64,000 bases of DNA from positions 1,116,001 through 1,180,000 of the forward strand of contig NZ_JASVWB010000004.1 in assembly GCF_030287445.1 (NCBI RefSeq). The letters run 5' to 3'. The DNA comes from Streptomyces sp. ALI-76-A (GTDB taxonomy: Bacteria > Actinomycetota > Actinomycetes > Streptomycetales > Streptomycetaceae). The position numbers and the translations under genes were made by a program. The notes below the pieces were generated by a model. That model had not been told where the DNA came from. It made no database searches and worked only from the letters and a program-made list of their open reading frames with translations. Below are positions 32,234 to 40,430 of the stretch, one piece after another; position 1 is the stretch's first letter; every line of letters starts with the position of its first letter.

Positions 32234-33648
32234 CGGGCTTCCTTCGTCGGTGCGTTGGTGGTGAAGGGGCGGGTGCCGGTCAGCTCGTCATAAACCGACA
32301 GCGGACGGCGGCCGACCTCGACGCTTGCGGCGGCGGCCCGGTTCAGCAGAGCTTGCAGTGGCCCGTCTGGCGCCCCCAGAGTCTGGCCGCGGCGGGGCGC
32401 AGGCAGACCGTCCCCGGTGGTGACGCGGCGGCCGGCGCCGGTGGGCAGACCGTCCCAGTGGGTCTCATCCACGATGCGGGCACCTCGGCCGACTGCCCTG
32501 GGATGGGCGGCCAACAACGTCTGACCGTTCGCGTCGGCGACGGTGGAATGCAGTGTGATCTGGGACTTCGTGGCCCGGATCTCGACCAGCTGGCGAGGGC
32601 GGACCTTGCGAGCGGGAACCGAGTAGAGGTTCGCGTCGAACGCAACCAGGCAGTCCTTGCCGACATGCCGCAGATGCCGCTGTGTGACCACATACGGAGT
32701 CGTCGCCAGCGGCCGGAGAGCCGTGTGATCGCGCACGGCCCGGTGTCCGATGATCTCGCCGTGGGTGCCATGGACCTTCGCTCGCCGCAGTGGCACCCAG
32801 GAGGCGAAGGCGGCGTTCATCTCCTCGATGGAGGAGAAGGCCCGCCCGGCGAGCACGTGGTCCCGGACGATGCCGACCTGGCGCTCGACCCGGCCTTTGC
32901 CCTGGGGCCGGTAGGCGGCCAGCACGTCGATGTCGAAGTCGTAGTGCCCGGCGAAGGCGACCGCTTCCGGGTGCAGCGGAACTGCCTCGCCCGGGGCGAC
33001 GTGCCGGCGCACGACTGTCTTGGTGCGGTCGTAGACGATGCTCATCGGCACTCCGCCGAAGTGCGCGAACGCCTGCCGGTGGCAGTCGAAGAACGTCGCC
33101 AGGTCCTGGCTGGTGGTGAAACAGCAGAACGGATCGCGCGAGTACGACAACGTCATGTGGAACGAGTAGACCTTCGGGATGCCGACATGGGCGAGGATCT
33201 TTCCTTCGTCGCCCCAGTCCACCTGGGCCTGAGCACCCGGAACGACCTCGAACCGCCGGTGCAGACCCGCCAGCTCGCCGGGACTGATGCCCAGTTCCTC
33301 CGCGATCCGTGGCCGGGCTTCTTGCACGTAAAGCTTCACCCGTTGGTAGTTGATGGTGACCGCGTAGTCCTGGATCAGACGTTCATGGATCACCGACGCC
33401 TTGAGCAGGACCTCGGACCTGAGCATCGAGTCGATCAGCGGCGCGACCTCGTCCACCACCCGGCGATGCCGGCGACCGGCTGTTTCCCGCTTCGGCGGCG
33501 CGGCCGACGCCGGATTCTTCAGGTACTTGCTGACCGTCCGGCGGTTCAGCCCCGTCTCCTTAGCGATCTCCCGCAGGCTCATCGCACCGGACTCATACAG
33601 CGGACGAAACCGCCTCAACTCCAGCCACCGATGTGGATCCAGGACCAC
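32230..33648 (-). CDS. istA: IstA transposase of IS21
   Basis: A 472-residue DDE transposase. N-terminal HTHs: RFRPLYESGAMSLREIAKET then GLNRRTVSKYLKNP. Catalytic core: AQVDWGDEGKILAHVGI (first Asp), GGVPMSIVYDRTKTVVRRHV (second Asp) and GKGRVERQVGIVRDHVLAGR (Glu). The C-terminal beta-barrel part is LVAFDANLYSVPARKVRPRQ. It overlaps istB by four bases (ATGA). Complete, normal length for the family, ATG at 33648 with the left terminal repeat ~125 bases upstream. Confidence 0.95.
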   Translation of the reverse strand: MVLDPHRWLELRRFRPLYESGAMSLREIAKETGLNRRTVSKYLKNPASAAPPKRETAGRRHRRVVDEVAPLIDSMLRSEVLLKASVIHERLIQDYAVTINYQRVKLYVQEARPRIAEELGISPGELAGLHRRFEVVPGAQAQVDWGDEGKILAHVGIPKVYSFHMTLSYSRDPFCCFTTSQDLATFFDCHRQAFAHFGGVPMSIVYDRTKTVVRRHVAPGEAVPLHPEAVAFAGHYDFDIDVLAAYRPQGKGRVERQVGIVRDHVLAGRAFSSIEEMNAAFASWVPLRRAKVHGTHGEIIGHRAVRDHTALRPLATTPYVVTQRHLRHVGKDCLVAFDANLYSVPARKVRPRQLVEIRATKSQITLHSTVADANGQTLLAAHPRAVGRGARIVDETHWDGLPTGAGRRVTTGDGLPAPRRGQTLGAPDGPLQALLNRAAAASVEVGRRPLSVYDELTGTRPFTTNAPTKEAR

Positions 33649-33856
33649 CGTCAGTCGCCTCCCTGCCGCCCCGAACCGACAGCAGCAGACTCACGGTCTC
33701 CACCCCACCCCCGCACCACAAACGGCGCACATTCCTCCGTACGAGGTGGTGCACGTGCACTTGTACGCCGACAGCGGACGGCCGGACCGGAAAAGATGTG
33801 GGGCGATCGCACGGCTCGCGCCGCTGTGGCGCATGCCACGGCAGGGGGGCATCTGG

Positions 33857-34575
33857 ATGGCGGACGTGGCCCTGAACCTGGCGATCGGCTTGGTCCCCAG
33901 TCTGATCAGCGGCGGAGCCGTCTGGGTCTGGCAGCGTCATGGCAGGAGGCGTCGCCTCCGGGAGAAGACGCGTTTCTTCGGCTTGCGTCCCGGGGACACC
34001 TGCATCGTCGTGCTGAACAACAAGTGGAACGCGCCCGGCAGTACACAGCACCATGACGTGCCGGCGATGCTAGAAGCCGCGCTCCTGGCCCGCGAGATGG
34101 GCTGTGCCGTCTCCATGCGGTCGAGCGACGAGTTCCGGGGCAGCAACGGCTCCTGCGCCGAGTTCTGCCTAGGCGGACCGGAGGGCGTCTCCAACGTGCG
34201 CACGCGGGGGCACCTGCGGCACAACCTGCCCGGGGTGACCGTGCACCCCTTCGACTCGCCGACCGCGCCGATGGCCATCGAGGTCGGGGGAGAGGTGTAC
34301 CGCTGGGACCGCGGCGAGTTGAGTACGCGCTCGTCGCGAAGTTCGTCCCACCCGGCGCGGAGCGTCCCGTCATCCTGATCAGCGGGCAGACCTCGATCGC
34401 CAACCACGCGGCCCTGCACTTTCTGAGCCACTCCCACCGACGACTCGCCGCCGAGCTGCGGACGACCGAGCGGTTCTGCCTCGTCGTCAGGGCGGAGTCC
34501 ATCAGCACCTACGGCTTCCACGGCGGTGTCCTGGCCCGGGACGTATCGCCAGCCGCCTTCGCCGCACAGGGGTGA
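33857..34575 (+). pseudogene. Conserved Streptomyces hypothetical, one frameshift
   Basis: From ATG 33857: MADVALNLAIGLVPSLISGG (membrane-like helix), AVWVWQRHGRRRRLREKTRF, DTCIVVLNNKWNAPGSTQHH, DVPAMLEAALLAREMGCAV, SSDEFRGSNGSCAEFCLGGP, GVSNVRTRGHLRHNLPGVTV. At about 34318 the frame shifts and continues ALVAKFVPPGAERPVILISG, QTSIANHAALHFLSHSHRRL, FCLVVRAESISTYGFHGGVL, ending 34573-34575. This is a widespread actinomycete family with no function known to me. The single frameshift could be an assembly error. It lies just outside the IS21. Confidence 0.65.
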
Positions 34576-34768
34576 CCCAGCACGCCGGCGCGCGACGACG
34601 AGGGCCACGTCCCCGCTCCTGAGGAGGCGCCGTTGGCGCTTGCCGCTCGACGAGGTGGCCTTCCAGCCAGCGCTTTCCTTCGCCCTTCGAGGCCGCTGTG
34701 ACGGCTTTGTGGCCGCAGGAGTGGCTTCCGTCATAGCCCGGGCCACGGTGCCGTGTTGGGGTGGCCGG

Positions 34769-35125
34769 ATGCGTACCGCCCTGACCGCTCTGCGCGGCTG
34801 TCTGCCGCCGCTCCTGGTTCACCTCCTGATAGGTGTCCCCGCGGCCCTCGCCGTCCTGTGCCTGCGCTGGTACATCGCCTACGGCCACTGCGAGTACGAC
34901 GACCTGGGCCGCCGTGACCTGGACGGATGCACGTACGACCAGATCGAGAACAGCGGCTTCGCCTTGATCGCGCTGATCCTGATCAGCGGCCTCGTCCTCC
35001 TCCTGCTCCTTGTCTTCGACGTCCTCCGCCCCCTGAACGCTGGCCGCCCCCTCAGACCACGCTTGCTGACCCTGCCGGCGGTCCTGATCCCGTACGCGGC
35101 GTACGTGATGAACGGGGGCGGGTGA
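34769..35125 (+). CDS. Small two-helix membrane protein
   Basis: A 118-residue protein from ATG 34769. Two clear hydrophobic helices: LVHLLIGVPAALAVLCLRWY near residue 15 and LIALILISGLVLLLLLVFDV near residue 65, joined by an acidic loop with two cysteines (YGHCEYDDLGRRDLDGCTYD). A third weaker helix ends the protein (LPAVLIPYAAYVMNGG). The longer frame from 34526 lacks coding character at its start. Family unknown; the two loop cysteines may form a disulfide outside the membrane (inference). It follows the frameshifted hypothetical gene in the same direction. Confidence 0.6.
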   Translation: MRTALTALRGCLPPLLVHLLIGVPAALAVLCLRWYIAYGHCEYDDLGRRDLDGCTYDQIENSGFALIALILISGLVLLLLLVFDVLRPLNAGRPLRPRLLTLPAVLIPYAAYVMNGGG

Positions 35126-35151
35126 GCAGTCACCGATGCCGACACACTGAT

Positions 35152-35336
35152 GCCGACACCGGTGTCGCGTCGCCGACGTCATCGGGCCCGATGAGAGCAA
35201 CCTGTACCAGGACCGCCGCCACTACGTGCGGGACAGCTCCGACACGGCCACCTTGCGCAATGACCGCGGCCGCTTCGTCGATGATGAGTCGTGGGGCGAC
35301 AACCACGACCGCGGCCACCACCACGGCCACCGCTGA
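35152..35336 (+). pseudogene. Fragment ending in a His/Gly-rich tail
   Basis: The plus frame reads RVADVIGPDESNLYQDRRHY, VRDSSDTATLRNDRGRFVDD, ESWGDNHDRGHHHGHR then TGA. A TGA lies just upstream in the same frame, so no start exists. Probably the C-terminus of a lost gene; family unknown. Confidence 0.3.
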
Positions 35337-35596
35337 CCGGCTGGCACCTCAGCCGTTGATCATCGCACGGCGGCCTCACCGGTCGGTATGACGCCACGAC
35401 GGCGCGCTGCCCTTTCTGGGCGGTGCGCCGTCCGGGCTCGGTGCAGGCGGTCCCGCCGCGGCTCATGCGCTGAAGCCGACATCGCCAGGGCAGAGGTCGG
35501 GGCCGGCGCGGGGCGTTGCGTGGGCGGCACCTCTTTGATGTGGCAGGCAGTCAGTCGGTCATGACGGGGCTTGGAGTGGGGTGAGGGCGGAGGGTG
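35337..35596. other. Non-coding gap
   Basis: GC-rich spacer without a recognisable gene; it lies between convergent genes. Confidence 0.35.
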
Positions 35597-36949
35597 TCAG
35601 GGTGTGGTGGCGCAGTGCCTCGGTGATCGCGGTGGGCGGTCGGGGGCGTGTGCGGACTGCTGGTTGGATGTGTTGTGCTGCTTGGCGTGTTTGTGCAGGA
35701 GTCGGGCGCGGCCGTCTTCGACGGTCCGGTCCTCGGTGACGACTTTGCTGAAGGTTTTCATGACGGCGTCTGCGCCGACGGGGTCGGGTTCGTGGTGTGG
35801 GGGTGCCGGCAGGAGTGCTGATCCGTGGGCTGCTTCGCGGTGGGCGTGGGCCAGGGGCATGGTGAAGTGGTCGACGTCGCCGCCGAGGACGCGGACGAAG
35901 GTGGTAAGGACGTCGCGGTGTGGCAGGACGGTGGTCTCCAGGATGGAGGCGACGGCGCTTGCGCTCAGGAGCCAGCGGCTGGCGACGGCGATGTCGCTGG
36001 GTGCGGGGCGTCCGGCGCGCAGGTGCAGTGTGTGGATGGCGGCGCGGAGTTGTTCGGTGGCGGGCATGGGCGGGGCATCGGGGTCGGGGGTGTCGGGCTC
36101 GCGGTATTTCTGGCTGAGCTTTTCGGTTTCCCATACGGTGCGCAGGACGTCGGGGTCGGCGCCGCAGGCCTGGGCGAACTTGCGTGTCATCTCCCAGGTG
36201 GGTACGCGTTCGCCGGACAGGATCCGTGAGAGGTAGGAGGCGGAGCATCCGATGCGGGAGCTGACCTCCTTGTTGGTGAGCTGGGCGGAGCGGATGAGCA
36301 TGGACAGGATGGGGGAGAGGCGGTTGTAGGCCGCCCCGGAGGATTCGATGGGGGCGCCCTGCTCGGGGCCGTCGCTGCGTTCGGTGCCGGTGTCGCAGAT
36401 GTCTGCTGCGGTGTCGTTGTCGGCCGGGGGCTCCGCGGCGTCGGTGCTGCGTGGGCTGGTGCTGCTGTAGAGGCCGGGGAGTGTGGTGAGCGCCGTTTCG
36501 GAGCGGTTGAAGCGGGTGAGGCGGCGCAGGATGTAGCGCTCGGTGTAGCGGTGGCGGGCGGTGTCCTCGCTGATGCGCAGGATCGAGCTGATGGTGGCCC
36601 AGGTGATGCGTCGGTAGCGGGCGCGTCCGACGATTCCCGCGATGAGGCCGTCGAGTTGTTCCTGCAGCTGGGCGATCCGCTGCAGGGGTTCCTCTCCGTC
36701 CGAGGATGCAAGCAGCCGGGCGAGGTCGCGGGCGCCGTCTTGGATGTCTTTGGCGATTTCGGCGCAGAGGTCGTCGCCGGCAGAGGGTCCGTGTGGGGCC
36801 GTATCCGCGCGGGGTCCGGGGTGGTCAGGGCCTGTGTGGGGGGTGAGGCGTCCGGCGGGGCTGTGATGCTCTCGTGCAGGCGACGGCGGTGGGCGGCCTG
36901 ACGGCAGGCGTCGCCGCAGTACTTGCGGGGCCGGCCCTCGGCGCGGCAC
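35597..36949 (-). CDS. XRE-type regulator with N-terminal zinc-finger-like region
   Basis: The 450-codon frame encodes a regulator with two HTH-like parts: YRRITWATISSILRISEDTA then RHRYTERYILRRL near residue 115, and SAQLTNKEVSSRIGCSASYL then SRILSGERVPTWEMTRKFAQ near residue 220. The C-terminal half is helical (AAIHTLHLRAGRPAPSDIAV; VLPHRDVLTTFVRVLGGDVD). In the first ~45 codons another frame looks more real: GRPRKYCGDACRQAAHRRRL, a CxxxC finger common before such regulators. A G-run at 36835-36841 (GGGGGG) may hide a frameshift, and the true start is then lost beyond ~36960. The main body is a real gene; whether the N-terminus is intact is uncertain. Confidence 0.65.
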   Translation of the reverse strand: MPRRGPAPQVLRRRLPSGRPPPSPAREHHSPAGRLTPHTGPDHPGPRADTAPHGPSAGDDLCAEIAKDIQDGARDLARLLASSDGEEPLQRIAQLQEQLDGLIAGIVGRARYRRITWATISSILRISEDTARHRYTERYILRRLTRFNRSETALTTLPGLYSSTSPRSTDAAEPPADNDTAADICDTGTERSDGPEQGAPIESSGAAYNRLSPILSMLIRSAQLTNKEVSSRIGCSASYLSRILSGERVPTWEMTRKFAQACGADPDVLRTVWETEKLSQKYREPDTPDPDAPPMPATEQLRAAIHTLHLRAGRPAPSDIAVASRWLLSASAVASILETTVLPHRDVLTTFVRVLGGDVDHFTMPLAHAHREAAHGSALLPAPPHHEPDPVGADAVMKTFSKVVTEDRTVEDGRARLLHKHAKQHNTSNQQSAHAPDRPPRSPRHCATTP

Positions 36950-36957
36950 CTGGAACC

Positions 36958-37160
36958 CGACAGCTACCCGCGCGAACGGGAGCGGCCGGACGGCTACCCC
37001 GACTCGACCGCACAGTGCCGCTGCTCACCACCACCGTGCGCCTGCTCGCCGCGCACGGCCGACACGAGCCCGTCTGGTGGCGCTACGAACACAACGCCTG
37101 GCAGACCCCCGCCGACGCGCTCGACAACCCCGACGACTACCGCGTCCGCGCTGGTACTGC
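36958..37160 (+). pseudogene. Fragment of a hypothetical protein
   Basis: The plus frame reads RTVPLLTTTVRLLAAHGRHE, PVWWRYEHNAWQTPADALDN, PDDYRVRAGTATL with good codon bias. It begins at the lost 5' end of the XRE-type gene and ends at a junction near 37160. Family unknown. Confidence 0.4.
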
Positions 37161-37319
37161 AACGCTGCTTGTTCTGATTGCCGGGCACTTTCAGCGGCTG
37201 TGTCCGCGTCGTTTGTAGTGGCTGATGTCGGCTTGGTGTTGGCGTCGTCGTCGCCAGTGTGACCAGTGCAGGATGTGGTCGATCGGAGTGGGGCGGCGGT
37301 GACTTCAAGGGCCCGCTGG

Positions 37320-37643
37320 CCGTCACCCCCGGTCTTCGTGCAGGACAACAAGCGCGTCGCCGCACTCATCGCGGTGATCTGCCTCGCCCTGCTGATGTTC
37401 TGCCTGATCGAACGCCAGGTCCGCCAGGCCCTGGGAGGCGAACAGAAGATGCACGGGCTGTATCCGGGCAACCAGAAGGTGCGGCCCACCGGCCGGATGA
37501 TCCTCTACCACCTGTCCGACCTGCGGCTACGGGTCGGCAGCGCCGCCGACCCGCCCGTCATCGCCATCACCCGGGGCATCCAACTCCACCTGCTCGACCT
37601 CGTTGGCCTGGAACCGACACGTCCCCGCTGGCCGGAGACCTGA
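37320..37643 (+). pseudogene. IS1634-like transposase C-terminus
   Basis: The frame reads VTPPVFVQDN-type text: PPVFVQDNKRVAALIAVICL, ALLMFCLIERQVRQALGGEQ, KMHGLYPGNQKVRPTGRMIL, YHLSDLRLRVGSAADPPVIA, ending TGA 37641-37643. This is the C-terminal part of an IS4/IS1634-type transposase. The DDE core upstream is gone. Confidence 0.65.
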
Positions 37644-37721
37644 ACGAACTGCCAGCGAAGCAGTGAGCTGATTTCGCCCTCAGCCACCAGTGTAGGACGG
37701 CGCGGCTGGGACGATGCCTCG

Positions 37722-38330
37722 GTGAACTACTTCTCGTATTTCAGCATCGGTCCTGGTCATGACCGGCAGCATCCCCCGGAGCCCAGGCGAGCCGAGCCCG
37801 GCCAGTGGCCGAAGTTGGAGGCTGCTCTCGCTGTGGTCAATCGCGACCTGATGGCGACCCTGCCGGGTCAGGACGCGCTGATACTGATGGATGTCCCGTC
37901 TTGGCAGCCTTTGCCCTCGAACGGGATCGACAGGCAGGTCTACGTGGCGATGCCGGACGGCCGTTGGCACGGTAATCCGGTGAATGCGTGTGATCTGGAG
38001 GAGGGCGACCCGCCAGAGCCGGACGATGCGACGACGGTCCTGACCCTGGTCGCGGATGCGGCGCAGGAGACCATCATGGAGCTGCTCTGGCAGGTCTGGC
38101 CGCTCTGCTGGGAACACAAGATCGGAATGCACCCTCGTCCCGCAGGCACCGCTGATGACTGGTACCAGGGCGAATCGCACGCGGCCTGTTCCCCGGTGTG
38201 GTGGTGCCGTGGCAGCCGGGACGGCAAGTGCCACGACGTCTCCCCGGTGGGCGAGTTGGCCGCCACCCTGCCAGGAAAGCAGCGTCGCGCACTGCGGCGC
38301 AGCGAGCGTAAACGAGACAGCCGCCGATAG
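37722..38330 (+). CDS. Hypothetical protein, conserved type
   Basis: A 202-residue soluble protein from ATG 37722 (MNYFSYFSIGPGHDRQHP). Complete, with normal codon bias. Visible features: a central LPGQDALILMDVPSWQPLPS and VYVAMPDGRWHGNPVNACDL; an acidic stretch, LEEGDPPEPDDATT; and a C-terminal block with Cys and His residues (WWCRGSRDGKCHDVSPVGEL) that could bind zinc. A basic tail ends the protein (RRALRRSERKRDSRR). I do not know the family. It ends 65 bases before the lutC remnant on the other strand. Stand-alone gene. Confidence 0.7.
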   Translation: MNYFSYFSIGPGHDRQHPPEPRRAEPGQWPKLEAALAVVNRDLMATLPGQDALILMDVPSWQPLPSNGIDRQVYVAMPDGRWHGNPVNACDLEEGDPPEPDDATTVLTLVADAAQETIMELLWQVWPLCWEHKIGMHPRPAGTADDWYQGESHAACSPVWWCRGSRDGKCHDVSPVGELAATLPGKQRRALRRSERKRDSRR

Positions 38331-38395
38331 CCGCGGCGCCAGACCACTGCGCGATGCCGCCAGAATCCGCCATCCGCTGCCACCCGCGAAGTACG

Positions 38396-38958
38396 GACGG
38401 CCCGGAGATCCAGGTCAACGGGCGTGTCGGATCGAGCAGTTCGAGGGCCTGCGGCACCGACGACACGACCTGTTCCGGTACGCGTACGACGCAGATGTGG
38501 TGGTCGGGCACGAGGGTGATGCGGCGGCGGCCCTGGTCGGGGGAGCCGCCGAGGACGATCGTGCCCGTCTCGGCGATGGCCAGGGCGCAGGCGGTGACGA
38601 CGCTGTCGACCTGGTCCAGCTCGTGCGCGGTGCACTCGCCCCGGTCCGGCACCCGGGGCAGATCCGTTGCCGACAGCCAGTCCTCGCGCAGCCCCGGCGG
38701 AACCAGCACCGTCTTCGCACCGTGCTCGCGCAACAGCCCGGAGAGGACCCCGGCCAGCCCGTCCGCGTCCGTACGATGCACGATTGCCCGGTAGTCCGCC
38801 AGGTTCTCCGCCAGCAACTCCACCGTCTCGTCGGCGCTCAGCCCGCCGTGCTCCCGGAGATACCCCCGCTCGACCGCGCGCTCGTACGGGGTGTCGTCCC
38901 GGGGCACGTCGGCCAGCGCCCGCCGCACCCGGCCCAGGATCAGATCCCTGCTGCTCAT
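38396..38958 (-). pseudogene. lutC: LutC (LldG) lactate-utilisation protein, 3' truncated
   Basis: From ATG 38958: MSSRDLILGRVRRALADVPR, VELLAENLADYRAIVHRTDA, GAKTVLVPPGLREDWLSATD, DSVVTACALAIAETGTIVLG, DHHICVVRVPEQVVSSVPQA, PLTWISGPS. LutC is part of the LutABC iron-sulfur complex that oxidises L-lactate. The normal end (ISGPSATSDIEL..RVEGVHGP) is replaced at about 38396 by unrelated sequence, so the catalytically conserved C-terminus is lost. Upstream is a lutB remnant; lutA is absent. Confidence 0.85.
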
Positions 38959-39372
38959 TGCCCATGTCCTTTCCGCCGTTCGTACGCTGCCACCAGTCCC
39001 GGAACGGCTCGGCCGGCAGCGCGGGAAGGTCGCTGCTGTCGCTCCACGCCTTGCCGGGGCCGGGCAGCGTACGGGGATGGAGGCGGCGGGTGCGGGAGGC
39101 GAGCCGCTGCCCGGCGCGCAGCGCGCCGGGCCGGCTCAGCGCCCAGCGTGCCGCACGCATCGCGGCACGCTCGGCGGCGTGCCCCTTCGCGGGCTTGAGC
39201 ACGACCTTGCTGCCCTTTTCCGTCACCGGGCCGCCCTGCACGACCCGTTCCCGCAGGTGCACCAGCACCTCCGGGATGTCGATGGCCACCGGGCACACCT
39301 CGTAGCAGGCGCCGCACAGCGACGAGGCGTACGGCAGGGAGGCGTCGATCTCGCTACCGGGGTCGCCAACCG
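38950..39372 (-). pseudogene. lutB: LutB iron-sulfur protein, C-terminal fragment
   Basis: The complement frame reads DASLPYASSLCGACYEVCPV, AIDIPEVLVHLRERVVQGGP, VTEKGSKVVLKPAKGHAAER and LPALPAEPFRDWWQRTNGGK. CGACYEVCP is the second 4Fe-4S cluster motif of LutB. The N-terminal two-thirds is missing at about 39372. The frame runs past the lutC start without stopping, so the stop codon was probably lost by a small indel. Confidence 0.8.
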
Positions 39373-39401
39373 ACTGCCTCGCCGGCCGTCGGCCCGCCTG
39401 C

Positions 39402-40127
39402 TCACTCCGGTGGGCCGGTGGCCGGATCGTGGTGGCGCGCGATCAGGGCCCGGTCTTCCGCCGATATGAGGGCGTGCACCAAGGGGCGGTGGGATGCCAG
39501 CGCATGGGACAGTGCATCGAAGACGGTCACCGGCAATGGTTGTGCCCTCTCGCTGTCACCGAACATGAGCTGGATGAGCTGTGCCAGAAACTGCAGGACG
39601 TCGTCGTGTGCGTCGCCGGGGACTCGTCCCCTGTCCTGGCTGAAGGCCGTGAGAAGGGCGTGCACGGCCGACACCAGGTGGGGGTGGCGCATGTCCATCA
39701 GCAGCCGCGTTCCCTGGAGCGCCCGGTCGTAGAGATCACCGAGTTCCCTGTCGCTCATGGTCGTGCGATCGGCCAGCAGCAGTTCGAGCAGGTCGTGGGC
39801 GAGCCATGAGGCCGGAGCACCGTCGACCGGACTGAACATGGTCACGGCCTGGCCGAGCCACCGGAATACCGGGTCCAGGGCATGCCGCATCACCGAGTCA
39901 TTGGTTCCGCCGGACACGGCCGTTTTGTGCCACAGCTCGTCCCAGTACGACCGTGACCAGCCTGGGCCTCCACTGCCTCGCGGGTAGCGGAAGTGCCAGT
40001 TCATGTCGAGGGGCTGTGGTGGGGTGCCTGGCTCGGACCGAGATATCTCCAGGGCCCGGCCCTCGCCGTCCCACGTGTGATGCACGTCGAGGGACAGAGC
40101 GAAGTCCGTCCATTGGCTCTCGTTCAT
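39402..40127 (-). CDS. Hypothetical protein
   Basis: A 241-residue soluble protein from ATG 40127 (MNESQWTDFALSLDVHHTWD). It has good codon bias and is complete. Visible parts: ISRSEPGTPPQPLDMNWHFR, FRWLGQAVTMFSPVDGAPAS, DLLELLLADRTTMSDRELGD and ALSHALASHRPLVHALISAE. It is helix-rich with no signal peptide, membrane segment or known motif. A longer frame from 40352 has poor coding character. It lies between the lutB remnant and the split IS3. Function unknown. Confidence 0.7.
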   Translation of the reverse strand: MNESQWTDFALSLDVHHTWDGEGRALEISRSEPGTPPQPLDMNWHFRYPRGSGGPGWSRSYWDELWHKTAVSGGTNDSVMRHALDPVFRWLGQAVTMFSPVDGAPASWLAHDLLELLLADRTTMSDRELGDLYDRALQGTRLLMDMRHPHLVSAVHALLTAFSQDRGRVPGDAHDDVLQFLAQLIQLMFGDSERAQPLPVTVFDALSHALASHRPLVHALISAEDRALIARHHDPATGPPE

Positions 40128-40198
40128 CGCCGAGCGCCACAGCAGGCAGTGCCGGTGCCTGAGCTGCCCCGAGTTTCGTAGAGTCCGGTGATCTTGTT

Positions 40199-40415
40199 TC
40201 AGGCGGACTGCGGGGTGGCTTCCTGTTGTCGCCAGAAGTCGCGTTCGTACTCGGCGGGCGGTACGTAGTCGAGTGCGGAGTGGAGGCGTTCTTCGTTGTA
40301 CCAGGTGACCCACTGGAAGATCGCCCGCTCGACCTGGTCGACGTCCCTCCACGGCCCTTGCATCTCGATCAGCTCGGCCTTGAAGGTGCCGTTCAGCGCC
40401 TCGGCCATCGCGTTG
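40199..40415 (-). pseudogene. IS3 OrfB, C-terminal part
   Basis: MAEALNGTFKAELIEMQGPW, VDQVERAIFQWVTWYNEERL and HSALDYVPPAEYERDFW: the third catalytic residue region and rve C-terminus. Cut at 40415, just after NAMAE. It continues, after removal of the insertion, at 43046. Confidence 0.9.
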
Positions 40416-40430
40416 ACGCTCCTATAGTTG

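Larger units (their letters stand above)
31409..33773 (-). mobile_element. Intact IS21-family element with GCGGA target duplication
   Basis: Ends: left TGTCCGCGTACTCGTCCGAG from 31409 and right, inverted, TGTCGGCGTACAAGTGCACG from 33773; both continue GTGCACCACC and GTACGGAG inside. The 5 bases GCGGA lie on both sides (31404-31408 and 33774-33778). Length 2365 bp; it contains istB and istA in full. Probably still able to move. Confidence 0.92.
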
